A stretch of DNA of 64,000 nt from the NCBI RefSeq assembly GCF_004402015.1, contig NZ_SOPW01000007.1, positions 83,000 to 146,999 of the forward strand, read 5' to 3'. The stretch's first letter is position 1. The number at the start of each line of letters is the position of its first letter. Positions 26,041 to 34,282 of this stretch are shown in pieces. The position numbers and the translations under genes are program-made. Origin of the DNA: Filobacillus milosensis (GTDB taxonomy: Bacteria > Bacillota > Bacilli > Bacillales > Alkalibacillaceae). The notes under the pieces are model-generated. The model was not told where the DNA came from and did not search any database. It saw nothing but the letters and a program-made list of their open reading frames with translations.

Positions 26041-26209
26041 AGTAATCTCTCCTTTATAATTTTTTGCATAAAAAATTATTCCGTCTATGAATGTACAAAA
26101 ATCATCTATTTGTGTACGGTTTTTAAAAATATAAGCTGATTAAGTGGCTTTGCATTAGCTCCAATATCTTTAAACATCTTATAGAGTAGTTCATTTCGAT
26201 ACGTAATTA

Positions 26210-26283
26210 TTTCCTTTGGGGTGCTGCTATGTAAGCCTGTAAGTTCCTGTTTCGTTTACCTATCGGCCATACCGAACGAGCAC
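26210..26283. repeat. Non-coding repeat element, copy 2
   Basis: A 74-bp segment, from tttcctttggggtgctgcta to tatcggccatacc-gaacgagcac, nearly identical to copy 1 at 24219-24320 but without its internal 25-base duplication. The sequence after it differs between the copies. The two copies flank the small membrane protein gene and the DUF3883 gene in direct orientation. The rest of 26041-26688 holds array B and no supported gene. Confidence 0.65.
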
Positions 26284-26540
26284 AAAACCACCACTTCCTG
26301 TAGATCGGGTACGTTCGCTCAAGAAGATTCAATACGGATGCCTGATGTAACCACCAGGCTTTCTTGTTGTTTTAATTTTGCTCCTTTTGCATTTCGCATT
26401 GTACAATGACGCTCCTTTTCTAAGTTCAAATCGGTCAGGACACCCGAACCTCACCGATTTATCACTAAGAAACGGAATCAGACACGTCAAGGGGTACAAA
26501 ACTTTTTTTCTTTTAGTGAACCAGGGGCAGTAATATTTCT

Positions 26541-26624
26541 GCCTATTTTTAAAATATATTTGCTTCTTTTGAAATTTTATTTGCCTACTTTCAAAATTTA
26601 TATGCCTTTTAGCCAAATAAAGGA
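26541..26624. repeat. Periodic repeat array B (core TGCCTA, 4 copies, 21 bp step)
   Basis: The core gcct (gctt in the second copy), usually preceded by a T-rich run and followed by acttt or attttt, starts at 26541, 26562, 26583 and 26604. Every step is exactly 21. The intervening bases are A/T-rich and variable, with a common aaa. It lies upstream of the AIM24 gene. Confidence 0.75.
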
Positions 26625-26688
26625 CTTTATCATGAATTTACAGAAACTACATATTATCTATTGATAATGTATAAAGGAGATGGGGAAT

Positions 26689-27486
26689 ATGAATAATCAC
26701 GAAATTGATTACAAACTTTATGGGGATGACATGCAATTTGTTGAAGTTGAACTTGATCCAGATGAAACAGTGATTGCCGAAGCTGGAAGTTTAATGATGA
26801 TGGATGATCAAATCCAAATGGAAACTATTTTTGGTGATGGCTCTGCAAATCAAGGGGGCTTTATGGGTAAGTTATTAGGTGCTGGTAAACGTGTTATTAC
26901 TGGTGAAAGCTTATTCATGACAACGTTCACTAATGTTGGTACAGGCAAGAAACATGTCTCTTTCGCCTCACCATATCCAGGTAAAATTGTGCCAATGGAT
27001 TTAAGTGAATTAGACGGTAAATTAATTTGTCAAAAAGATGCCTTTTTAGCTGCAGCCAAAGGCGTTTCAGTTGGTATCGATTTTCAAAAGAAAATAGGGG
27101 CTGGCTTCTTTGGTGGCGAAGGGTTTATCATGCAAAAATTAGAAGGCGATGGTATGGCATTTGTTCACGCTGGCGGAACAATTCATCGCAGGGACCTTGA
27201 ACCAGGGGAAACGTTAAAAGTTGACACTGGATGTTTAGTAGCATTAACGCGTGATGTAGATTATGATATTCAATTTGTAGGTGGAGTTAAAACAGCCTTA
27301 TTCGGAGGAGAAGGCTTATTTTTCGCTACAATTAAAGGCCCAGGTTCGGTATGGGTACAATCTCTTCCATTTAGCCGATTAGCAAGCCGTATTTTTGCAG
27401 CGACACCTGAACGTGGTGGCGAACAAAGAGGGGAAGGAAGTTTAGCTCAAGGTTTATTTGATGTATTTGGTGGAGATCGTAATTAA
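26689..27486 (+). CDS. AIM24 family protein (TIGR00266)
   Basis: A 265-residue, Gly-rich all-beta protein. Visible features are ETVIAEAGSLMMMDD near residue 25, GKRVITGESLFMTTF near 65 and a C-terminal SRLASRIF. This is the AIM24/TIGR00266 family, widespread in bacteria and of uncertain role. The ATG at 26689 is chosen over 26680 because AAAGGAG directly abuts the latter. YfhD follows after 61 bases. Confidence 0.9.
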   Translation: MNNHEIDYKLYGDDMQFVEVELDPDETVIAEAGSLMMMDDQIQMETIFGDGSANQGGFMGKLLGAGKRVITGESLFMTTFTNVGTGKKHVSFASPYPGKIVPMDLSELDGKLICQKDAFLAAAKGVSVGIDFQKKIGAGFFGGEGFIMQKLEGDGMAFVHAGGTIHRRDLEPGETLKVDTGCLVALTRDVDYDIQFVGGVKTALFGGEGLFFATIKGPGSVWVQSLPFSRLASRIFAATPERGGEQRGEGSLAQGLFDVFGGDRN

Positions 27487-27547
27487 TAACATAAAAATTC
27501 ATCTTTCACACATACTAAAAACAACTCTTTAAGAAGAGGTGATAGTA

Positions 27548-27721
27548 ATGGGTAAAGATGAACACAAAAGAAAAAGCAGAAACAAAATGGCTCAAACGCC
27601 AAAGAATCAACTCCACGCGCAAGATGTAGAGTTTTCACAATCAATGGCTGATCAAGAGGATTTAGAAGCTCAAGCAAGAGCTAGAGCCGCAGATACACGT
27701 GTGAAAAATCAGAAGAGATAA
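27548..27721 (+). CDS. YfhD family small protein
   Basis: A 57-residue very polar protein (MGKDEHKRKSRNKMAQTPKN, then VEFSQSMADQEDLEA and a basic tail). The VEFS-ADQ-DLEA pattern with a basic N-terminus is that of the YfhD family of Bacillaceae, small proteins of unknown role often seen in sporulating species. The ATG at 27548 follows AGAGGTGA. A terminator follows directly. Confidence 0.8.
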   Translation: MGKDEHKRKSRNKMAQTPKNQLHAQDVEFSQSMADQEDLEAQARARAADTRVKNQKR

Positions 27722-27728
27722 TATGACA

Positions 27729-27761
27729 AAACCCGGAAGCTAAATTATTGCTCCGGGTTTA
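27729..27761. terminator. Bidirectional terminator between yfhD and copA
   Basis: The stem acccgg-agc pairs with gct-ccgggt, with T-runs on both outer sides. Confidence 0.85.
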
Positions 27762-27770
27762 CTTATAAAT

Positions 27771-30185
27771 TTATATTTTTTGTTTCTTTAATCTAAGTGA
27801 GTTACTGACAACGGACACTGAACTAAATGCCATTGCAGCTCCTGCAACCCATGGTGCTAATAAACCAATGGCTGCGACTGGAATACCTGCACTATTGTAG
27901 AAGAGTGCCCAGAATAAGTTTTGCCTAATATTTCGCATTGTCTTTTTACTAAGTTTAATGGCGTGAGAGATATTAGTTAAATCTCCTCCAACAAGTGTAA
28001 CGTCGGCTGCCTCAATAGCTACGTCTGTACCTGTACCGATTGCCATACCGATATCAGCTGTTGCTAGGGCTGGTGCATCATTAATACCATCACCGACCAT
28101 GGCAACCTTTTTGCCCTGTTCTTGTAATTTTAAAACTTGATCTGCTTTATGCTCAGGTAAAACTTCAGCAAATACATTACTTTCAGGAATGCCAACCTCT
28201 TTTGCGACAGCCGTTGCTGTTCTTGTGTTATCACCTGTCATCATATATACTTCTATATCCATGTCTTGAAGTTCTTTAATTGCTTCTTTAGACGTTGGTT
28301 TTACTGTATCTGCAATACCAATTGCAAAACGTAATTCTCCATTTATTGCTGCTAGAACAGCCGTTTTACCCTCTAATTCAAACTCTTGAAGTTTTTCTTC
28401 GGCTGATTCAATGTTAATCCCTTTTTCATTCATAAGTTTACGTGTACCAACTAATACTTGTTTCTCATTTACTTTAGCTTCAATCCCATGCCCCGATACT
28501 GCTTCAAATGACTCTGGATCTTTTACATCAAAGTCATGTTCAGTAGCATAAGCCATAACGGCTTGAGCTAACGGGTGCTCCGAACGTTTTTCTGCTCCGG
28601 CTACTAGATTAAAATCTGATTGATCACCTGAGATTGTTACAACATTGGTGACACGAGGTTTACCTTCAGTGATTGTACCTGTTTTATCCAATAAGACAGC
28701 TTCAATAGCTTGAGTACCTTCTAAGTACTCTCCACCTTTAAACAGTATTCCTTGTTCAGCTCCTCGACCAGAACCAACCATAATTGAAGTTGGTGTAGCT
28801 AGGCCTAATGCACAAGGACAAGCTATAACTAGTACGGCGATTGATGCTTCAAGAGCTGCCCCCCATACACCTGGTTCAACAAAAAAGAACCATACTATAA
28901 AAGTTACTGCAGCAATACCTACAACAATAGGAACAAATATCCCTGATATCTTATCCGCCATTCTTTGAATCGGCGCTTTTGAACCTTGAGCTTCTTCAAC
29001 AATTTTAATGATGCCCGCTAAAGCCGTATCTTTACCGACCTTTTTAGCTACCATAGTAATTGTGCCGTTCTTATTAATAGTTGAACCGATTACAGCATCA
29101 CTTTCATTTTTATCTACCGGAATGGATTCACCTGTAATCATCGATTCATCAATTGAAGTTGAACCTACAATCACTTCACCATCGACAGGTATTTTTTCAC
29201 CCGGTTTTACAATGATGTGATCTCCGACTTGAACCTGATCGACTGGAACACGTTCTTCTTTTCCGTCTTTTAAAACTGTTGCTTCTTTAGCTTGAAGTTT
29301 TAAAAGGTTGGTAATAGCTGCAGTCGTACGACCTTTCGCCAATGCTTCGAAATATTTACCTAGTATGATAAGCGTTATTAAGATTGCACTTGTTTCAAAA
29401 TAAAGTTCAGCGTGTTCTATAGCACCTGTTTGCCATAATATTGCCTGCACAACACTGTAAAAGTAAGCTGCAGAGGTACCCAATGCCACAAGAACATCCA
29501 TATTCGCGCTTTTATTAGATAACGCTCGATAAGCTCCTGTATAAAATGGCCAACCGATATAAAACTGAACGATCGTTGCTAAAACAAACTGTGTCCATGG
29601 ATATTCAATAAAACCTGGCGCTGATATACCAATTGGCATATGCCCAATCATCGTGAGTAATAAAGGAAAAGACAAAATAGCTGAAAAGATAAAACTACGA
29701 CGTTTATCACGAATTTCTTTTTCCTTATTTGACTCTTTTTCTTCTTTATCCTGTTTAATAACTGCTTCATATCCTAGCTTTTTAACTTTTTCCAAGACTT
29801 CATCTATAGATACCACTCCGGGGGTATATTCCACTGTACCTGACTCCGTCGCTAAGTTAACATTCGCTTGAGAGATCCCTTCCATCTTGGATAGCACTTT
29901 TTCTATACGCGACGAGCATGCTGAACACGTCATCCCACTAATATCTAGTTCAACTTTTTCCTCCTGAACACCGTACCCTAATTTATTTATGCGTTCAACG
30001 ATATCCTGGACAGTTGCCTGGTTTTCATCAAAAGAAACTGATGCTTTTTCCATTGATAAATTAACGTTGGCTTCTACACCATCCATTTTATTTAATACTT
30101 TCTCAATACGAGTTGAGCAGGCTGAACATGTCATGCCTGTTACATCAAACTGAGTTTGTTTGTGATTTTGATTTTCGTTACTCAT
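27771..30185 (-). CDS. copA: Copper-exporting P1B-type ATPase
   Basis: An 804-residue membrane ATPase that pumps Cu(I) out of the cytoplasm. Two N-terminal HMA domains each carry GMTCSAC (about residues 15 and 83). Eight membrane helices follow, with the ion-binding [10 protein letters not shown] in helix 6, the phosphorylation site [11 protein letters not shown], the SEHPLAQA motif and the hinge [10 protein letters not shown]. The C-terminus has the family's Asn and Met helices. It lies 14 bp downstream of csoR in the same operon. GGGGGATG precedes ATG 30185. Confidence 0.97.
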   Translation of the reverse strand: MSNENQNHKQTQFDVTGMTCSACSTRIEKVLNKMDGVEANVNLSMEKASVSFDENQATVQDIVERINKLGYGVQEEKVELDISGMTCSACSSRIEKVLSKMEGISQANVNLATESGTVEYTPGVVSIDEVLEKVKKLGYEAVIKQDKEEKESNKEKEIRDKRRSFIFSAILSFPLLLTMIGHMPIGISAPGFIEYPWTQFVLATIVQFYIGWPFYTGAYRALSNKSANMDVLVALGTSAAYFYSVVQAILWQTGAIEHAELYFETSAILITLIILGKYFEALAKGRTTAAITNLLKLQAKEATVLKDGKEERVPVDQVQVGDHIIVKPGEKIPVDGEVIVGSTSIDESMITGESIPVDKNESDAVIGSTINKNGTITMVAKKVGKDTALAGIIKIVEEAQGSKAPIQRMADKISGIFVPIVVGIAAVTFIVWFFFVEPGVWGAALEASIAVLVIACPCALGLATPTSIMVGSGRGAEQGILFKGGEYLEGTQAIEAVLLDKTGTITEGKPRVTNVVTISGDQSDFNLVAGAEKRSEHPLAQAVMAYATEHDFDVKDPESFEAVSGHGIEAKVNEKQVLVGTRKLMNEKGINIESAEEKLQEFELEGKTAVLAAINGELRFAIGIADTVKPTSKEAIKELQDMDIEVYMMTGDNTRTATAVAKEVGIPESNVFAEVLPEHKADQVLKLQEQGKKVAMVGDGINDAPALATADIGMAIGTGTDVAIEAADVTLVGGDLTNISHAIKLSKKTMRNIRQNLFWALFYNSAGIPVAAIGLLAPWVAGAAMAFSSVSVVSNSLRLKKQKI

Positions 30186-30199
30186 ATGTCTTCATCCCC

Positions 30200-30517
30200 C
30201 TATTTGGAGTATTGGTTAATCACCTTCATGAGTTCATCCATATACTCTTCTCCATTACCTTCTTTTACTGCATTTGTAACACACATTTTGGCGTGTCGTT
30301 CCAGCAGTTGGTAACCTGCTTTATCTAAAGCGGCTTTAACAGCCGAAATTTGTACTAAAACATCTACACAATAGCGGTCATCTTCAACCATCTTTTGTAG
30401 ACCTCTAACTTGACCTTCAATTCGTTTTAAACGATTTGTCAGAGCATCTTTTTCTGATGATGTTCGAGGTACTACAGGTTCATCTTGGTTAACCATTTTG
30501 ACGTCTTTTTCATTCAT
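30200..30517 (-). CDS. csoR: Copper-sensing repressor CsoR
   Basis: A 105-residue all-helical DUF156 repressor. The Cu(I) ligands of the family are visible as Cys in DRYCVDVL, then His and Cys in ERHAKMCV. NRLKRIEGQVRGLQKM forms the DNA-binding first helix. An N-terminal extension of about 25 residues precedes it. It should repress its own operon (csoR-copA) and release it when copper binds. The promoter with an operator-like G-run lies 24 bp upstream. Confidence 0.95.
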   Translation of the reverse strand: MNEKDVKMVNQDEPVVPRTSSEKDALTNRLKRIEGQVRGLQKMVEDDRYCVDVLVQISAVKAALDKAGYQLLERHAKMCVTNAVKEGNGEEYMDELMKVINQYSK

Positions 30518-30540
30518 TTTATTTTCACCTCTAATTATAT

Positions 30541-30568
30541 ACTATACCCCCCTAATGTATTTTGTCAA
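30541..30568 (-). promoter_or_regulatory. csoR-copA promoter with CsoR-type operator
   Basis: On the reverse strand TTGACA (30568-30563) and TATAGT (30546-30541) are separated by 16 bases. The spacer contains acattaggggggtat, which resembles the Bacillus CsoR site with its G-run and TA-containing arms. The same pattern recurs in the promoter at 32149-32177. Confidence 0.8.
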
Positions 30569-30648
30569 TAAAAACAAACTAGGAAGCTTATATGTAACTT
30601 TCATTAATATTTGTCGTCTAATCAAATAAATAAGGGGTGGAAAATGAT

Positions 30649-31140
30649 ATGACAACTTTAAAATCATTACTTGCTCTAGGATTATTATCGTTAATAATGT
30701 TATTGGGATGTAGTAATCATACACAATCTGATAGTGAAAATAATCAAATTCATGAAGACATTATAGCAAATGATAAAACATTACCTGATCATTTCCATGA
30801 GATTGCATTCGAAAGATATTTAATAAGAAAAGCAGTTAATGAATCAGAATTTGAACAAACCTGGAACTTATATGAGTTTGATAAAAAAATTCCCAAAGTT
30901 GATTTCAAAGAAAAAGAAGTTATTTTCATTGGACTTCATGAATCAAGCAGTTGTCCTTACAACAATGTTGACTTAAGCTCTGATAACAAAACTATGATAG
31001 TCCAATTATCAGGAAAAGGGGGCGAAAGTTGCACTGCTGATGCATCACCTAGAACATTTGTAATTCAGATTGATCAAGGTATAACCGCTCAAATAGAGAA
31101 TGTATCTTTTGGTGAAACAAAAGTTCCACTTAAAAAATGA
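30649..31140 (+). CDS. Putative lipoprotein
   Basis: A 163-residue protein with a lipoprotein signal (LGLLSLIMLLGCSNHT; lipid Cys near residue 21). The mature domain has a pair of Cys, in SSSCPYNN and in GGESCTAD. It is divergent from csoR and within the copper island, so a role in the envelope response to metal is possible, but no motif proves it. The ATG at 30649 follows AAGGGGTGG. The in-frame GTG at 30637 lies in that site. Confidence 0.8.
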   Translation: MTTLKSLLALGLLSLIMLLGCSNHTQSDSENNQIHEDIIANDKTLPDHFHEIAFERYLIRKAVNESEFEQTWNLYEFDKKIPKVDFKEKEVIFIGLHESSSCPYNNVDLSSDNKTMIVQLSGKGGESCTADASPRTFVIQIDQGITAQIENVSFGETKVPLKK

Positions 31141-31168
31141 TAGTTAATGCCTTATGAATAAAGAATAA

Positions 31169-31191
31169 TCCCCGCTCAACACGAACGGGGA
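31169..31191 (-). terminator. Terminator of the reductase-CopZ gene
   Basis: On the reverse strand the stem tcccc-g pairs with c-gggga and is followed by a weak T-rich tail. It starts just past the stop at 31199. Confidence 0.5.
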
Positions 31192-31198
31192 CAAAAAT

Positions 31199-31408
31199 TT
31201 AAGCTACAACATCATAACCTTGATCATCTATAGCATCTTTAATTTGATTAACAGATACTTTAGATTCATCATACTTAACATCAACTTTGCCTTCACCTAA
31301 ATCAACGTTAACGTCCGAAACGCCATCTAATTCATTTAGGGCACCTTCTACAGATGATACACAATGCCCGCAAGACATTCCTTGAACATTCAATGTAAGT
31401 TCTTTCAT
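31199..31408 (-). CDS. copZ: Copper chaperone CopZ (internal start within fusion frame)
   Basis: Residues 237-305 of the long frame are a normal 69-residue CopZ, starting MKELTLNVQGMSCGHCVSSV, with the Cu(I)-binding MxCxxC. A strong site GAAAGGGGATTTTTAAC precedes this ATG at 31408, so a free CopZ is very likely produced whether or not the fusion is. CopZ hands Cu(I) to CopA and CsoR. Confidence 0.85.
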   Translation of the reverse strand: MKELTLNVQGMSCGHCVSSVEGALNELDGVSDVNVDLGEGKVDVKYDESKVSVNQIKDAIDDQGYDVVA

Positions 31409-32116
31409 GTTAAAAATCCCCTTTCTCTTGTATCCTGTTTCCAATGTATCATACCCCGTAAAGGTATTCAAATGACTTGTTTTAATATTTAGATTTTCAT
31501 TTAAATTTTCCCTTATATTTTCTAAACCTAAACGTTTTACAAACTTAGGGAATTTCTCTCGTTTTCGCCCCTGTTGTCGATATAACTCCAGAATTTGATC
31601 AACCAACTCATATAATTCTTCTGGAGCCAAGTGATCCGCAAATAATTCTCCTACTCTTGCATTATACCCTTTCGCTTGTCCACCTATGTATAGCTGATAA
31701 TGATCTTTTTTCTTCATGACACCTATATCATTAACTAAGGGTTCTCCACATCCAACAGGACAGCCAGTATATGCCGGCCTTAATGTAAAGGGTACATCCT
31801 GACCTGCAATTCTTTTATTTAATTCTTTAGCTACTGGCATCCCCTCTTCTTCTTCACCTTTACAGAAATTACAAGTTCTTAAATTTTTCACATAATTTCC
31901 GACTTTATAATAATGAAGCCCGACTTCGTCAAATTTTCTCTTAGCATCTTCTATTTGGTCTTCAGGTATTTTAACTATTAATTGTTGAAGAGTTGTTAAT
32001 TCCACTCTTTCATCCTCTTCTAAATATTCCATCAAAACCATTAACTGTTTAGGCTTTAGCCACGCGCCAAAATCAATACCACCGTTTACAGCTAAGGGGA
32101 TTTTATTAACGCCCAT
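31199..32116 (-). CDS. Siroheme nitrite/sulfite reductase-like domain fused in frame to CopZ
   Basis: A 305-residue frame. Residues 1-60 form a ferredoxin-like half domain (IDFGAWLKPKQLMVLMEYLE). Residues 70-200 resemble the siroheme/[4Fe-4S] half, with RTCNFCKG and AYTGCPVGCGEPLVNDIGVM as cluster ligands. The first pair is CxxC rather than the usual Cx5C. A linker (TFTGYDTLETGYKRKGIFN) leads without a stop into a complete CopZ domain (GMSCGHC). AGGAGG-like TGGAGG precedes ATG 32116. The CsoR-type promoter upstream ties it to copper. It could be a true fusion, or two genes in one frame with CopZ also made from its own start. Confidence 0.8.
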   Translation of the reverse strand: MGVNKIPLAVNGGIDFGAWLKPKQLMVLMEYLEEDERVELTTLQQLIVKIPEDQIEDAKRKFDEVGLHYYKVGNYVKNLRTCNFCKGEEEEGMPVAKELNKRIAGQDVPFTLRPAYTGCPVGCGEPLVNDIGVMKKKDHYQLYIGGQAKGYNARVGELFADHLAPEELYELVDQILELYRQQGRKREKFPKFVKRLGLENIRENLNENLNIKTSHLNTFTGYDTLETGYKRKGIFNMKELTLNVQGMSCGHCVSSVEGALNELDGVSDVNVDLGEGKVDVKYDESKVSVNQIKDAIDDQGYDVVA

Positions 32117-32148
32117 CGTGTAATACCTCCAAAAGTTGTTTTGTAAGG

Positions 32149-32177
32149 ATTATAGCATACCCCCGTTATGTATACAA
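32149..32177 (-). promoter_or_regulatory. Promoter with CsoR-type operator for the reductase-copZ gene
   Basis: Reverse strand TTGTAT (32177-32172) and TATAAT (32154-32149) are 17 bases apart. The spacer reads acataacgggggtat, matching the csoR-copA operator (acattaggggggtat) at 13 of 15 positions. Copper induction through CsoR is therefore likely. Confidence 0.8.
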
Positions 32178-32264
32178 TTAAACTTAGTTATTAAACAAGC
32201 ATATTTACTAAGCTACTCGTATAATTTATTAGTGAGGCATTTTATATCCCAAGGGGGTATCTCA

Positions 32265-32786
32265 ATGAATATAACTCTGTATTCAATTACTGTTCTAGTC
32301 ATAAACTTATTGGCTATACTTATCTTTATACGTCAATCGAATCGCGCAATGGAGTCGATGATTACAACTATGTGCTTAAGTACTTCATTTGGTTTAATAA
32401 TAGGCTTTATCACTTGGATTCATTTTTATGAACAACCTCTAATTGCTACCCTTATATCTATCGCAATTGGTTCAATTATAGGAAGTATAATAGGAACAAA
32501 ATTTGGTCATAACACTCAAATAGAAGGTCTATTCTCAGGTTTAATGGCTTCTATGATGGCAGTAATGCTTATCATGATGTTTAATGTAGCTGATGGTCTA
32601 TTTTTACTTATGGTCGGTTTAGCTTTTTTAAGTGGTATCACCCTTCTGTCTATCGCTAGGTCACATAAATTGAACTATAGACTATTATTATTATCATGCA
32701 TTGTTATGACATTAATCTTTTTGTATTTTCCAAGTGAATTAGACCGACAACATTCTCCTATTGATTATCATCAGATTCGTCATTAA
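32265..32786 (+). CDS. Polytopic membrane protein, unknown
   Basis: A 173-residue protein with about five or six membrane segments and conserved-looking Gly/Ser helices (ISIAIGSIIGSIIGTKFGHN) plus Met-rich stretches (GLMASMMAVMLIMMF). The Met-rich helices and its place next to the CsoR-controlled gene hint at copper, but no known family was recognised. The ATG at 32265 follows AAGGGGG. The upstream bases ccc-aagggggtat also resemble half a CsoR site. Confidence 0.65.
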   Translation: MNITLYSITVLVINLLAILIFIRQSNRAMESMITTMCLSTSFGLIIGFITWIHFYEQPLIATLISIAIGSIIGSIIGTKFGHNTQIEGLFSGLMASMMAVMLIMMFNVADGLFLLMVGLAFLSGITLLSIARSHKLNYRLLLLSCIVMTLIFLYFPSELDRQHSPIDYHQIRH

Positions 32787-32867
32787 TCCCTTTTTAAAGT
32801 GGATTGAAATCACTTGTCATAATATGTATTAATAGTTATAATAAAAATATAAATTACTCATAGAATA

Positions 32868-32981
32868 AAATAACCGCTGGTGCTGTCACACCAACGGTTA
32901 CGTACAATAGCCCTTTAAAGGGGCAGCTCGCATTGGGAAAAGTAACTACCCTAACGCTTACCAGGCATGAGGGTGGTTACT
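32868..32981 (-). ncRNA. Structured 3' part of a type I toxin mRNA
   Basis: On the reverse strand, from the toxin stop onward, there are three structures. A hairpin AGTAACCACCCT...AGGGTAGTTACT covers the stop codon. The motif GCGAGCTGCCCC-TTTAAA-GGGC follows. An 11-bp terminator stem, AACCGTTGGTG with CACCAGCGGTT, is followed by a T-rich tail. The GCGAGCTGCCC motif is what I remember downstream of holin-like toxin genes in Bacillaceae. An antisense RNA from the + strand is expected but its promoter was not identified. Confidence 0.7.
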
Positions 32982-33054
32982 TTTTTTCTGACAGTAACAG
33001 TACCACGAATGATCCAAAGGTCAACATGATCATTATGGCCTCAAAAACCGTCAT
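32977..33054 (-). CDS. Putative holin-like toxin, 25 residues
   Basis: The peptide reads MTVFEAIMIMLTFGSFVVLL and ends LSEKK. It is a single membrane helix with the MTVFEA start typical of the putative holin-like toxin family. ATG 33054 is spaced 6 bases from AAAGGGGGTG, while ATG 33060 is too close. The 5' leader (33089-33100) is complementary to the mRNA region at the stop codon, as in type I toxin mRNAs that fold end to end. Toxic membrane insertion is inferred from the family. Confidence 0.75.
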   Translation of the reverse strand: MTVFEAIMIMLTFGSFVVLLLSEKK

Positions 33055-33195
33055 AGGCATCACCCCCTTTTTCTTCAAATGAGGGGCGAGTCACCACCCT
33101 TAATAGCCTTATTGTACAACTTACATTTTAACAAAATTATGCATGAAATAACAGAACATATATTCCTAATGAAAAAGTAGGGTTCCAAGATAAAT

Positions 33196-33226
33196 TAACG
33201 CCCACTAGGAGTCCTAGTAGGCGTTA
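33196..33226 (-). terminator. Terminator of the polyacidic protein gene
   Basis: The stem taacgcc-actagga pairs with tcctagt-ggcgtta, nearly perfect and with a very short loop. There is only a weak T-run. Confidence 0.7.
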
Positions 33227-33229
33227 TAA

Positions 33230-34264
33230 TTAATCGTCATCGCGGTCCTCTTCGTCGTCATCTTCTTCTTCTTCTTCTTCTTCTTTGTCTTCATCTTCGT
33301 CGTCGTCATCGTCATCATCATCTTCTTTGTCTTCATCTTCGTGACGGTCCTTTTCTCTTTCCTCATCTTCTTCTCGCTCTTCTTCACGGTTTTCTTCTAG
33401 CTTCTCAATCTTCTCTTCTAACTTTTCTAATGTTTTTTCTGCTTTATCTTCTGCCTTAGATTTAGCCTTTTCAGTTTTCCATTCTAATTTTTCTAGAATT
33501 TTATCGATTTTCCACTCTGCTTTTTCGATTATTTCTTCAGCTTTATCTTCACTTTCAACTTTTGCTAGTTCACGTTCTAATTCAGCAAAAACTTTTGCCA
33601 ATTTACGTTCAGCCTCTTTTTCAGCTTTATCTAATTTTTTTACTGTCTTTTCTTTTTCTTTTGCTAATTTAGCTTCTGCTTTTTCAACTTTTTTAGTTGC
33701 TTTGTCCTTTTCTTCAGATTCATCAGCTTTCTCTTCATCAGTAGTTTCCTCTTCTTCTGTTTCTTCCTTAGTATCTTCTGATGATTCTTCATTCTGACTT
33801 ACCAATACGCGTTCAAGTTCATCTTTCGTGTCTTGAGATAATTTTTCATGTTCTAATAATTCTTTAAGACTAATTGTTTGTTGTTCTTTGTTTTCTTCAA
33901 CTTTTTCTTCTACCTCAGTAACGTCTTCGCCTTTACTTTTAGCCTCTTCGATATTTTTCTTAATTTCTTCTAAATGCATTTCGTATTCTTTGAATAACTC
34001 ATCAACTTCTTCTTGATTGTCTTTTTCCAGAAGTTCTTGAATTTCAGCTAAACGCTCCTCAGCAAAACCATCTTGTAAAAGAGCTTTAACAGCCTCATTT
34101 TCTGTTAATTCATATTCAGCTTGTTCCATGAAACGACTCATGTCATAAACTTCTGACTCCGGGCTAACATGAGATGATTCTTCCTTATCGGTGTTTTCTT
34201 GTGCGAATACTGTTCCACCGATTAATAAAGTAGTCGTAATTAATGCTAATAATAGTTTTTTCAA
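33230..34264 (-). CDS. Secreted DUF5667-like protein with charged coiled coil and polyacidic tail
   Basis: A 344-residue exported protein. A signal peptide (LLLALITTTLLIGGTVFA) is followed by a helical region (residues 25-140) like DUF5667 proteins. Then comes a Lys/Glu-rich repetitive coiled coil (about 160-290, with KAEKTLEKLEEKIEKL-type repeats) and a C-terminus of about 50 residues almost entirely Asp and Glu. The tail could bind Ca or other cations or keep the protein soluble in salt. The start is TTG at 34264 after AAGGGTGAGG. It lies 18 bp after a lipoprotein gene. Confidence 0.8.
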   Translation of the reverse strand: MKKLLLALITTTLLIGGTVFAQENTDKEESSHVSPESEVYDMSRFMEQAEYELTENEAVKALLQDGFAEERLAEIQELLEKDNQEEVDELFKEYEMHLEEIKKNIEEAKSKGEDVTEVEEKVEENKEQQTISLKELLEHEKLSQDTKDELERVLVSQNEESSEDTKEETEEEETTDEEKADESEEKDKATKKVEKAEAKLAKEKEKTVKKLDKAEKEAERKLAKVFAELERELAKVESEDKAEEIIEKAEWKIDKILEKLEWKTEKAKSKAEDKAEKTLEKLEEKIEKLEENREEEREEDEEREKDRHEDEDKEDDDDDDDDEDEDKEEEEEEEDDDEEDRDDD

Positions 34265-34282
34265 AATAACCTCACCCTTTTC

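Noticed and set aside
26329..26616. 95-residue ORF on the reverse strand
   Set aside because: It covers array B and repeat-like DNA, has low-complexity composition and no start signal.
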